DNA of 64,000 nt from Chanos chanos (taxonomy: Eukaryota; Chordata; Actinopteri; Gonorynchiformes; Chanidae), in assembly GCF_902362185.1 (NCBI RefSeq), contig NC_044497.1:49582776-49646775 (forward strand), read 5' to 3'. Shown here one piece after another: positions 24,330-35,652 of the stretch; the stretch's first letter is position 1, and each line of letters starts with the position of its first letter. Made by a program: the position numbers and the translations under genes. The notes beneath the pieces were generated by a model that did no database searches, was not told the origin of the DNA, and saw only the letters and a list, made by a program, of their open reading frames with translations.

Positions 24330-25575
24330 AACACACACCAAAAAAACCCACACATACACACACACACACAGAGACTCATAATGGTTTGTAAATATACCAC
24401 AGTGACATGTGCGTGATACATCTACCTCGTGCCTCATGACATTTCAGTTTGGCTGCTGGGGAGTTTAGCAGATGCGTGGTAAACAAGCACACTGTCAGTG
24501 AAGACCATTGCTAGCACAACTTCAAATACATTAACTAAGCCTTCACAATCTCAAAGATTAAGCCAAATGCATATACTGTCTCCAGTAAAACAATATATCT
24601 GGGTAAACTCCTTGTGGTGTATTCAACAACCATTGTAAATCTAGCTGTATCAATCCATTATAATGTCATTCCCCTACACAGCATTTACCACAGTTATAAT
24701 TACACAAAGAAAATGGCACTTTTGCACTGAGGTTTGCAAGATTATTTTGTCATCTGTGTCAATACTCAAACTAGTGCCTGTCATAACAAGTGCATAATTT
24801 GACATTAATGCCCATTAAAAAACATGACCCTTTGACAAAGCTGACACGCCTAATATTTGGATCTATGATCTTTGATGACGACGCAGGTCCAATCCAAAAC
24901 TTGTCCTGCTTTCTCAAACTGCCATATCGGCTTTACATCCTGAGTCATAACAGGAGTATTATATCATTTTTATGAGACAGATATCTCATTACCAACCTGT
25001 CAAATAAAGCGCTTGCTGCATTGTAATGCTTTCCTTTAACAATTATCATGACGTTAGCATTGGGTTTTTCACCGCCCTCCTGCACATGCTAAGCTAATTT
25101 TCTTGTGAAAACACATTGGATGTGTTTCTGTGCATCGCTTCTTTAACGGTAACTGCTGTCCTTGGAACAGAGGAGTTGACCAGTCCCTGTGTGCTTTATC
25201 TATGTATCTCCAGGGAGACGATGACCTCATCAGCAGTCACTTCACCCTCTTAGTTCTATCTGTGTCCTAATGCTGATAAATGTGTCCAACACACTTAATA
25301 TATCTCTTCTGGTCATAAAATCCAAGACCCCATGGTCAATGAGGCGTAGTTTGACCAATGCTTAATCAGTTCTTATTGAAAAACCTGACCAATGGGCAGC
25401 AACTGTCATTTTATGAGTTTTCATATCATACTCTGCGGACATTTTTTGATCTCCATGGAGCTTTTTTCACACTTTCATTTTCAACTGATGATATAGACAC
25501 AGAGACACAATCCCACATTCAACGCCACACGTTCACGGCTACACATCCCACACAGAAACACATATAGCTTATCTT

Positions 25576-25673
<98 letters not shown>

Positions 25674-26972
25674 CCTCTCTCGCTCTCTTTTTCTCCCTCT
25701 CTCTTTCTCTCCCTCTCTCTCTTTCTCCCCCTCTCTCTCTCCCTCTCTTTCTCCCCCTCTCTCTCTCTTTCTCTCTCTCTCTTTCTCTTTCTCTCTTTAT
25801 CTCTCTCTCCCGCTCTCTCTCTCTCTCTCTTTCTCTCTCTCCCCATTTCTTCATCCTGCACACTTTCAAACATGCTTATGTACACTCCCTCTCCTCCTCT
25901 CCTCTAGCCGTCTCTGCCCCCCCCCCACTCTCTCTCTCTCACTCGCTCTCTCTCTCACACACATACACACAAACACACACATAATTCTCGAGAACCTTCA
26001 GCCTGTGGTAGCCTAATCAGTCTCAGACCCCCAGGGCACCATAAAGCCCTCTGCAGCCGCTCTCTCACATGCATGCAGAGGACCGGGAATCAGACAGGGA
26101 CCAACATCCACATATAAAACACCCCTGATAATGAACTGCTCCCATAAGCACAAGCACAATAGAGACTATACGCACACCGTTAGAGTGATAAGGAAAGGAT
26201 GAGAATGGTATTTCTTCTGTCACCTAATGAATTACAAACGGGTGATTTAGGAAAGAGAGAACAGCAAGTGAATACCGCTGAGGACAATACACAGACTACT
26301 CTGGCAATGCAAAAACCATTTCATTTAAAAAGAGCTCTGTTCCACCTGAAACACTTTACGAGGGGGATCACTAGTCAAACATATTTTAATATTGCATTGC
26401 ATTTAAAAACATTTAATTAGATCAATGATATACCTCTTTATAGAGAATAGCCAAAAGCTATAAAACGTATCATTATCCAGTTCCCACAAATCCCCATCCC
26501 TGCTCTGTTTCCTTATTGAAAAATCAGCTTTAATATTTCAAACACCAGCACTGCTAACTCACCTCTGTAGAGAAACATCAGTGTCTCCCACAGGCATATG
26601 CACAACAGTGGATCCTTCACCACCAGTCTCGAAAGACGCCCGCTGAGATGCCCGTCTGGTCGCGGCAGGTCGTCCATGCCCCCGTCCCAGGTGGAGAGGA
26701 GAGAGTGGGGGCCGTCCCGCTCCCGGCAGGCGCAGCGAGAGGTGGGCCGCTCTCGGGCCTGCCTCCCCACTAACAGCTGTCTGAAGTAAGGACTAACGGC
26801 GCACAGCACGGCCGCATGCGCCCACCCAAGTTCCCTCCCAGAGTCCCCGGCATAAAACACCACGTCAGCAAACTGCCCCCCACGTTCCAGCAGCCACTGC
26901 ATGTCCTGAGAGAAGCTGGACTCCTCCACTCTCACAGGAGGAAGACGTGCTGGGAGAATCATAGGATGTGAA

Positions 26973-27012
<40 letters not shown>

Positions 27013-28334
27013 TAGACAGGGAGAGACAGATAGAGCAGGTGAAGGAAACAGAGCAGTGAGGAGTGAAAGGAGGAATATGGAAGACAAAGAGAATAAGGAA
27101 CAAGATGGGAATCAAGAATAATGAAAATCGCAAAGGAGTAACAAGGTTAAAAAGTGCAATTGATAGGCATACGTATGTACATCACTATCATGATCATATT
27201 TCTGATAGATGACTGCTGTATATGCATGCACCTCATCACTTTTTATGACTGCTCATTTTTGGCCTTGCCAACAGAGCTTTCTAGGATTCAATATCCTTCA
27301 ATTTAATGGCATCTATATAAAAAAATAAAACAATTAAAAAAAAGCGAAGTGGTGCCCTGCTGGATTAGTACCAAGAAACTACAAAGAGTCTTTGAGTATG
27401 TTTTTTTGTAAGTGTCAGTCTTCATATCAAAGTCCATCCATCAAAGACAGTTTAAACTTCACTTTCTTAAAAAAGTTTTAGCATGGTGTCTATAATCATT
27501 AAAGGTCTTACTTTCTTACACTTTTTTTTCTTTATTACTAATGAGCATTGCTGGAAACCTTTAGTCTTTTCTCTAAACCCACGGGAGCGAATCATTATTC
27601 ATGAACAAAAAGCTTTTAAGCTCTAAACTACTAAGAACTGAAGTGATTTTGTCAGCTCTAAATAAGCAGTTTTTCCTCTATGTCCCTATAATTAATTCAC
27701 AAATGCAAATAGCATATCAAGTCAATCTAGTATTTGTCACAACATCCAAATTATTATTTTTGATATTGCAGAAGCTTAACGTACCTCAGCTGCAGCTTTA
27801 GTACAACAGTACTTGGTTAGAAGAATAGTGTTCAGTTGTTTACTTATGTATATGACGCAGTCAACTTTAATCTGATTTTCTTTTGTTCACTATACTGTAT
27901 AATTTCAATACTGTTCATAATGTTACATTTTCAGTTAAATCTTTCATAGCTCCCTCCAACCAACACAGGGGAGAAAAACTCAAAACAATTTTAGTGTAAA
28001 ATTTTGCCAGATTTAAAGGTTTAAATTTGCTTGTGTGTAAACGCAACAAGAAATATTTTTTTGGTTTGAAAAAGCCATAGTGTTAAGATTATTACAAATA
28101 TTACTGCCCCAATCTCTACATAATGTTAATTAAGAAATTTGCAATACTTCTATAGAGTACAACTTTATCCTGTTATACTAATTAGTTCTCACCTGGCTGC
28201 TCTAAATGTGGGGGGCGGGGCTCATTTACCCTGTGGCCCCGCCTTTTATCTGGCCGCTCCTTAGCCTTCTGTTTCAGACACTGAATCATGAAGTATTCCA
28301 ACTAAACAAAATACAGGCATGAACATTAATATTT

Positions 28335-28376
<42 letters not shown>

Positions 28377-29388
28377 AAAGGCAAGAGCTCTCCAGCACTC
28401 TACAGTTCATTACTGCCATATAAATACTATTAACCCAAACCATATAAATACAACTGTACTCCTACCATTTCATCACCCATAAAAACAAAGTGACGAGCAA
28501 TAACAATAGCATTTTGGCTGATGCTCTCTAGCATCAACACTCACCACGCTGCCAAAGTAGCGTCCCACAAAAAAGTTGTTTAAGGATGGAAGCTCCAGGT
28601 AAGTGGCTCCCAGGTCTCGGGACAGCTGGAGACCCTCGCTGTGAGGCACACAGCTGCTCCAGTCTGACGCACAGAGCGGACACGTGCACGGAGGACCCTC
28701 ATCTGAGGAGGATGACACACAGTGACATAATGCAGAGAGAGCAGATGCTCCAATCTGATATGACATGACACATGCACTCAATGGCAAATCTTTCACAGTC
28801 ACAATCGAATAAATCCTCAGAGGTATGAGACACAGTTTGACAGACAGACAGACACACACACACACACACACACACATGCACACACATTCACACACACGCA
28901 CGCACACCCACACACATTGCAACACACACGAAAACACAGTGCAACTCACAGTGCAGCTCATAATTATTGCAAACATGTATTGATGTTGGGGAAACTCATC
29001 CACTGAGACAAAAGAGGCCTTGGTTCACATGCAAAGCATATTCACATGCAAGCATATGGGGCAAGTAGATTAGAGTTGCTCCTATACAATGCCAGCTGAT
29101 GTATACATTAACACATATTTGTGTGTGTGTCTTTTAAAATGTTGTATTTTACTTGATTTTATGCATTATATGTATTCTATTCTTCAACTTTGTTTTTATT
29201 TCATTTTACTGGGTTTTATTTTCCATCATATGTTCTATCTTATTTTCCCTGCTTTTATGTTCATTCATGTGAAGCACTCGGTGCATGTAATATCTTTACT
29301 GTAAAGTACTGAGCTGCATTTCTTGTGTGAAAATTGTCATACAAATAAAGTTTATTGTTATTATTATTATTATTACTATTATTATTAT

Positions 29389-29421
<33 letters not shown>

Positions 29422-32037
29422 GTGCGTGTGTGTATGTATGTAAACTCAGGCATACACACACACACACACACATATAAATCTACTCGCCCCCTATATGTGT
29501 AAACAGTCTGTAGAAAGCGAGTCAGGGAGTAAGGAAGCGAGAGAGCGAAAGACCAACGGGAGGAGGGATGCAGAAGGATGGGAAAAGCCCAAGGGGAAAA
29601 AAGAGCAGGGAGGGGAGAGGGGGGAAAAGGAGAAAAGGAGGGAGAAAGAGTGTAAGTAAGGAGGAAGGGAGAGGATGGCCAGCTCACTGCCACGGTGAGG
29701 GATGAATCATGCAGCCAATAAGAGCTAAGGCCTGGAGAGCAGGGTAGACAAACGTCAAGGGGGAGTGTAGTCTATGTGCACTGCTTTGAGTCTGACCTAG
29801 GTCTTCTCTGCCAGGCAACAGGCCATAGTGCACAGTTATCATACCCAACATTCACTGAGGTCTATCTTTAGCTTTTGAAACACAAAGCTATGGCTGCAAA
29901 TTCCTTCCACTGGCTCATTAAAATGTGTCTATTAGCCTTCCAGCATAAATGCTAAAACAGACTCAAACCACGTATTCATTAATTATATATCTCAAAGGTC
30001 GCAGGCCGAAACGCTCTGAGTTCCTTCTTCGTGGGTAAATGCAAATTAAATTTTCACACTAAGTACTCTAAATTTGCACAGCTGAAATGTTGATCTAAAA
30101 ACATGTTCAGCAATATTTCTTGTGCAATAGGTTACGTTCATTTCCAAGACGCTGTGCTAAATATATTTAAAGTAAATACACTGAAACATTGCATTCCTTA
30201 ATCTTAAAACTTTGGGATAAAAGCGATTTTGCATTTAATTAATGCCATGCATTTTTAACTAGTTTACCACAACAAAACTTAAGGCCAAATGACTTCAGGC
30301 TCCATGTGGTCCCCAAAAAATCTGAATTATGAGCCTTGAGTATACTGTAATTGCTGTAAATATTTGGTGTGGTTTTGGGGTAAGCATGGGGTGCTGTTTT
30401 GATTCATGACACTTTGAAATTTAATCTATAAATAAAATTAAAGAAACAAAGAATCACCACATAAGTTACAGACGAATATACCAATCCAATAGGATCTCAT
30501 AAAGACAGCTGTTTCCCCACCCTAAGATCCTTACAACATTGCAGTTATCATTAAAATGTAGAATCTTTAAGATGAAAAAAATCTGCCAGCAAACTAGTTT
30601 GGCCAAAATGTAACTAATAAACCATTGGAATCATTACCAAAAAAAGCCAACATTGTTTGACAGACTCCCCACAACGCAGTACTCACAACAGATGATTAGA
30701 AAAAAAAAAAAATCACGACAATGCTAACCAAGGGCTTGTGCAATGAGTAAACAGAAATGGACAAAACCAGTCATGTCTCACCATTCAGACGTGCCCCCAC
30801 TGCCACCAGAATGACAGGCACCCCCCAGTGACGCAGGAGAGGTCGGAGTCGCGGGGCGTAGCCATTTCGCACCTGCTGGAAGGCCAGTTTGTCGTTCACC
30901 GAGTATTTGATGACCACAATATCAGCCTGCTCCAAAACACTCCGCACACTGGCCCAGTCGCTGTCCAACAGATCCTGGAAGATGAAAGAGGGGATTTAAA
31001 TGGGCATGTCTTGGCAGCGACGCGTGCAGGATTAAAGCCTCTTCCCGAGGCACCAACCTCATTCAAAAAAATCATAGCAGTCTAATGATACAAATGTCCT
31101 TGTGAAAATATACACAGTGGTATTCTATGAAATAAACGCTCTGGTAAGGATACTGGCCTTGACTGCAGAAAGATGATGAAAGTGAGGTTACGCATGGAGT
31201 AGGGTATTACCTCAGAGTTAAGGTAAGAGTTAAATTTTGGTTAAAAAAGAAAAGTGATCTACTCAATGTTTACACAAAGCTACTTCAGCTGTATTCCACC
31301 ACAAAAAATAAATAAATAAATAAATCCATACTCACCCAGCTTGGGCAATCCCGCACCATAACCCTGACGTCTCCAAACACTCGAGACTGGTATTCCATAA
31401 AGGCAGGGTTTAGGGGGTGTCTCGATGGTGTAGCAGAGTTGGGCAGGGTGCTTTCTAGGTCACAAGCTCCATGCCCAAGGTAGCTCCATAGCAGTCCCCC
31501 CTGAACCTGACCCTGACCGGCAGCATCATCCCCGGGGCCCACGCCTCCAGGACACTCACTTCCCAGAGCTACTATGTGAATAGACCTGCAGGATTCCGTA
31601 AGACACAGGACCGTTATGAATTATACTTGTCCTGCTTAAACACAGATAGCTTTGAATTCATCTATTTCACATCGTTCTGATGGACTGAATATGGGGATAA
31701 CAGATGAGATTTGAGACAAACATGGGACGAGCTTAAAAATGCAGCATAAAGTCCCAGCGCTTTCTCTCCCTTATTAACTATGTCTATCACGCTGTAATTG
31801 CATCTCATTGTCATTGAACGAATGACAAAGACAAAGCTGCGCCTGTTTAAAACGAAGATAAATGTAGACAATGTATACAAAATTAAATCAGAATTATTAT
31901 TATTATTATTATTATGATTATTATTATTATGATTATTATGTGTGCATAGGATTAACAGACCATTCATCTCAATTTAATTCTGCGTCGTTAAATGGAGTTC
32001 AGTCAGTCCCAAATTGAAGAAGCCTGTTAACTTACAT
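20793..32037 (-). CDS. rhobtb3: RHOBTB3, atypical Rho/BTB-domain ATPase (complete, 12 coding exons)
   Basis: RHOBTB3 is a divergent Rho-like protein reported to bind ATP, to act with RAB9 in endosome-to-Golgi transport, and to work with CUL3 and HIF regulation. Coding exons in transcript order: 32036-32037, 31336-31585, 30782-30974, 28545-28702, 28193-28301, 26563-26949, 24090-24199, 23644-23746, 23253-23426, 22216-22382, 21768-21864 and 20793-20911. All phases agree and give 622 residues (human 611). The Rho-like domain spans about residues 1-205 (SIHIVALG, VVIKYSVNDK), lacks a normal P-loop as in the family, and includes a conserved CTCPLC cysteine cluster. BTB1 (about 250-400) is split by a long insert. 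BTB2 (about 425-545) contains PAHRAVLVARCDVMAAMFSG, FLSFLEYLYTDTCCP and LQSMPSRELAS. The C-terminus ends CSIM, a CAAX-type motif (human CLVM). The ATG is split: AT in exon 1 and G in exon 2. The intron after exon 23644-23746 uses a GC donor. Confidence 0.94.
22480..22502. repeat. (ATCA)n microsatellite
   Basis: Five tandem CAAT/ATCA units in a rhobtb3 intron; a short (ATC)n run follows at about 22582-22603. Confidence 0.85.
23461..23582. repeat. (CA)16 and (TG)16 inverted pair in a 217-bp rhobtb3 intron
   Basis: A (CA)n run at 23461-23491 and a (GT)n run at 23551-23582 lie 59 nt apart in opposite orientation, so the pre-mRNA could form a stem of about 31 bp. They occupy most of the intron at 23427-23643, the one with the GC donor. 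Confidence 0.9.
24217..24372. repeat. Compound CA-rich microsatellite
   Basis: Interrupted CA runs start about 18 nt upstream (in transcript sense) of the acceptor of rhobtb3 exon 24090-24199. The middle run at 24286-24327 is pure and a partly duplicated block (catgaacacacaccaaaa at 24265 and 24326) flanks it. Confidence 0.9.
25570..25980. repeat. Long polypyrimidine (CT)n tract, with a second CT/CA tract
   Basis: About 280 nt (25570-25852) on the plus strand is almost entirely C and T in CTCT and TTTCTC blocks. A further CT/CA-rich stretch follows at 25885-25980. In the rhobtb3 transcript it reads as purine-rich GA. It lies in the intron between exons 26563-26949 and 24090-24199. Such mirror-symmetric tracts can form triplex (H-) DNA. 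Confidence 0.92.
26980..27009. repeat. (GA)n microsatellite
   Basis: About 14 GA units, some 30 nt upstream (transcript sense) of the acceptor of rhobtb3 exon 26563-26949, where on the transcript it reads as the CT-rich polypyrimidine tract. Confidence 0.9.
28335..28373. repeat. (CA)n microsatellite
   Basis: About 18 CA units in the 243-bp rhobtb3 intron between exons 28545-28702 and 28193-28301. Confidence 0.9.
28850..28935. repeat. CA-rich microsatellite
   Basis: Interrupted CA runs with CACGCACG variants in a rhobtb3 intron. Confidence 0.85.
29354..29473. repeat. (ATT)n followed by (GT)n with GCGCGCGCG core and inverted (AC)n
   Basis: An ATT run (29354-29390) passes straight into a GT tract with an alternating GCGCGCGCG core (about 29405-29414), then after about 20 nt into an AC tract (29452-29472). 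The GT and AC tracts are complementary in inverted orientation, and the alternating purine-pyrimidine core is a Z-DNA type sequence. Located in a rhobtb3 intron. Confidence 0.9.
31891..31940. repeat. (ATT)n microsatellite
   Basis: Interrupted TTA/ATG units in rhobtb3 intron 1, about 100 nt from the split-start exon. Confidence 0.85.
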
Positions 32038-32449
32038 GGTCACCACAGCTCGTGGCTGAATAAAGCTTGGCGAGCACGTACTTCAGCGGTACGTTTTCAC
32101 ATCAGTCTTCGTTGAGGTTTTCCGCAATGAAGGTCGACCACGCTAATCCTTCTCGTCTGGGGATCAACAACGCTGTGAAAAAGCTTGAGTTTCGCCTTCT
32201 TGCGTCCCCCTTTACCGTCGTCCATTCATTAAACAAACATCTGTAGTTGAGTGTCCTGTGCGCATTGCTCCTATGAGCAAGCAAGGAGGTAAACACAGAA
32301 CCAAGACGCAGTCAATTGATCCAGCACCTTGTAACCCTGGCACTGCGCTAAAAGAGAAACAAGTTGACACGCGGTTAAAACATAAAAATGTAAAAAATCG
32401 TTTTCTTCGATGTTTTCGGAACTCATGCCACTGTTTGAGCCATGACGAC

Positions 32450-32457
32450 TGACGTCA
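32450..32457. promoter_or_regulatory. rhobtb3: Full palindromic CRE (TGACGTCA) upstream of rhobtb3
   Basis: The 8-bp palindrome TGACGTCA, the consensus for CREB/ATF factors, lies about 410 bp upstream of the exon 1 donor of rhobtb3 in a locally CpG-richer stretch. Its position fits a proximal promoter, but the transcription start is not known and one 8-mer can occur by chance. Confidence 0.4.
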
Positions 32458-34738
32458 CCAAAACTAAGTGGAGCGTTCATTCGCCGTGGATAATAAAGTA
32501 GAGAGTCTGTAGAGGAGAAAAGCGAGGGATCAAACAGCCACCGTGCAGACGTGGAGAGTTGGTGCTCCTGACTCAGCAAATGAAAGGACGCGGCTACAAT
32601 TACAACAGCACATCAGCGGCTGCCTGAATTACAATGTGCACCCAGAATAGCGTTAGCGCGGTCCGAACATTTCAGCGTCAGTATTTTTCGCCCGTTTCCA
32701 CTGATCCTATTATTATTCTAAGACCGTAAATGAAAAACACATGAGTTCTCAAATCCTTAAACAAATAAAGGGGCTTTGTATGTAAAGCGCAACAGCCTAC
32801 TGCGTTAACGTAAAATGTTTATATGAAGCAGGTATAAACACGACCACCGGGTAAAGCACTGTACTTTAAGTTACCAGTGAGTCGGAAAGCAAGCCTCTTT
32901 GTATATACCAGCGGTGCATATGACGGAAATTTATTGGATGAGCATCGTGCATTTATCCTTGCACGTGACTGTGACTTGTTTTGTACACATCATGTCTTCC
33001 TTTAATTTATTTATCTTCTATTTTCGTATGTTGAACGGCTTCGCTGTTCTCAAATTAAAACGACCGGTCATGCTCCTGGATGAGGCAAGGAGATTTGCGT
33101 CAAGTAAATCCTAGAGGTCTCGCTGAATAGAGCAATAAGGAGCCTTTTACAAGGGCACAGTTAAGTGTACACTCTCAAAACAAAAGACAGATGATTAACT
33201 TTGGGGAAACAAAAGTGGCAGAAACTGTGACACGGCTGGTAGGAGCAGTGGAAAAATAGACCTTTCTAAGTAAAATGATATTGCTTTAACGCAAGGGACT
33301 TGATAGTCTGCCATAAATATTTACAAGGTCAGTGCAAAATGTAATAATGAAGGCTGGAATGAGAAGGAAAAATAAAAAGCTTCTCTCCACTGTTCTCCAC
33401 ATCAGTGTGAAAGATGTAGGCCTAACACAAGAAAAATTACAGACAGGTAATATTTATAAGACGGTTGTTTCTAATGTATGACCAATATATGTCTAAAGAA
33501 CAAATGATTTAAAATGTGGCTTTTGAGCTGCACACAGACTGTTGGCAGCTTATAGTACTTTGATATTCATATTTCATTTTCTCTTTGCAATTTCTCCCTC
33601 TCTCTCTCTCTCTCCCTCTCTCAGTCATATGTATCCAGAACATCCTCATTCCTAACCGCCTCTTAATGTTAAATAGGTCGAACTGAATCTACATTTAATT
33701 CCAAATCCTAATCTGCAACCCACCACACCCCAGGATTTCAAGATTTTTGTCTCAGATGACTTCATTAAAGGGAACTGTATATTAGCCTATGTAGTACACC
33801 TTATACAGATTGTGTAAAATGTCCTTTGTAGTAAAATAATGCTTCAGTTTTTTAATGTTACATTAAAAAAATGTAATAGCATACTCACAGTGAATAAAAC
33901 CTTTGCTGTCTGTTTATCATGTGTTTCTGTTAATGCACATCTATTCTACCTCTTATTGCTATCGATCATCCAAGGACTGCAAGGAAGAAAAAAAAAAAGA
34001 AAGAGAAAACAGAGGAAACTCATTACATACCACCTCTTACATCGCTCAGTAACAAAAGAAAAACATGTAGTAACAAAAGAGCAGTTGCATTGTTAGAGTA
34101 CTGTGAGTTAGTGTAGGTCATGTGTGGACCATAGACTTATTCACACATGAGTACACATTCATATTCTCACCCCACTGAACCCTGTTATTCTGCAGGCTAA
34201 AAAGAAAAAGAAGAATGTTCATTATCAAACACTTACTATAATTATTCACCATTTTGCAGAAGAAAAATCAGCTTATTGAGTCTATCCACGTTGTTTACTT
34301 ACTTTATACTTTATTAAAGTTTACGCACCTACAACATCTTCAAATAAAGTATTTCTCCAATGTCTTTAATTCTGACGTGTTAGAGCACTGATAAAACATG
34401 CCTCAGAGAAGGTATAAAATGTGAAGTTTGTGATCATCCTCCAACTGATCTAGCTTCTTCAAAAAAACAAAGTATTCTATTTTTTTTTCTCTTAGCTCAA
34501 GTCTCGCAGACTACAGTGTCTGATGTGCTGAATAAGATCAAAGTAGACTGGTCCAGTTTTCCTGACAACTCTCCTGACCCTCTGCACATCCTTCTCAGCT
34601 ATGTCCTAGATCTGGCAACATGTGTTAGCGCACAGATAATAACTTGGCAACTTCAAACTTAAGTTTGCGCAGTGCAAAAATATAGAGAACATTCATTCAT
34701 GTCCAAGACAGATTTGTCTGTAGCTAGCTAACCCATCA

Positions 34739-34740
<2 letters not shown>

Positions 34741-34786
<46 letters not shown>
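34741..34786. repeat. (CT)n microsatellite
   Basis: About 22 CT units in the rhobtb3-rfesd spacer. Confidence 0.92.
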
Positions 34787-34788
<2 letters not shown>

Positions 34789-35609
34789 CTGAAGTTGAAT
34801 TCTTTGTCAAAGTACTGTACAGCTGGTTGATTTTGGTGGCTCCATGTGTTATTCATTTATGTTACAAGGAAGAGTGATTCGGTTATATTGTTAAACATTT
34901 GCCAAATGCATTCTGCCAGCACAATTTTGTAGGTAAGCAGACAAATTATTACACTGGTCTGCGAAGCAGGATTTCACTGTTCACAGAGAACCAGAGAGTG
35001 TATGTGGATATCCCCCTCAGATCAAGTGTCTATTATAGGAATACTTAGTGTGGCATGAGGTTAAGATAAAACAGCGTCAAGGAATTATTTTAAGACAGTT
35101 TTCTATGGTTTAAACCAACTTAATTTATATTTTAAGTAATCTTTGGAGTCCTTCCTAAAAATGAAAAATAACATCCCATGTTTAAATGTGCATGTGTCAT
35201 CCATTAAATATAAAGTATTAAATATCTAGAGTCTGCATTGGATATGTGCTTCAGCAAATTTCCTGCCCCATCAAAGAATATGACTGTCACTTCAAACTGA
35301 CTCAGAAATGGACTCAGAATAACTACCAGTTGTTTACAGAAATAACGATTAAGTTTGCAGGCCTTTCTCAGGTCTCAGGTGCCAACTCTAAGGGAAAAGT
35401 TAGAAGGTAGTCTACATGTCATATAAACATAATACCATGAAAATTCCCTGAAAATACCATGTGTAATAACACGAATGTGCTGAGATGCAGTTGAATCTCT
35501 CATACAGTTAAAACTCACTGTTTTGTTTCATTGTTTTATTGAACCCATTACACATAATATTGCTCCAAGTATACAAACTAATTGTCAATGACTGATAACA
35601 TAACTTCGC

Positions 35610-35615
35610 TTTATT
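35610..35615 (-). terminator. rfesd: rfesd polyadenylation signal
   Basis: Minus-strand AATAAA 38 nt downstream of the rfesd stop; a second lies at 35535-35540. Either would give a very short 3' UTR. Confidence 0.6.
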
Positions 35616-35652
35616 GGCCTAAGGTATCTATCGCATTGATGAGGTCATTCCG

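Larger units (their letters stand above)
32038..35609. other. rhobtb3 upstream region and rhobtb3-rfesd intergenic spacer
   Basis: The first 600 nt should hold the rhobtb3 5' UTR and promoter; it is richer in CpG than the rest and contains a full CRE at 32450-32457. From about 32700 to 35600 the sequence is AT-rich with CT runs at 33597-33621 and 34741-34786 and no recognised gene. In human, SPATA9 lies between RHOBTB3 and RFESD; I found no frame resembling it here, although a short, fast-evolving gene could be missed by eye. Confidence 0.55.

Noticed and set aside
24029-24437. Thr/His- and Val/Cys-rich frames on both strands
   Set aside because: They are products of CA/GT repeats; the only real coding part is the rhobtb3 exon at 24090-24199 on the minus strand.
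25481-25885. Long Arg/Glu-rich frames on the minus strand
   Set aside because: They are translations of a (GA)n microsatellite inside a rhobtb3 intron, not proteins.
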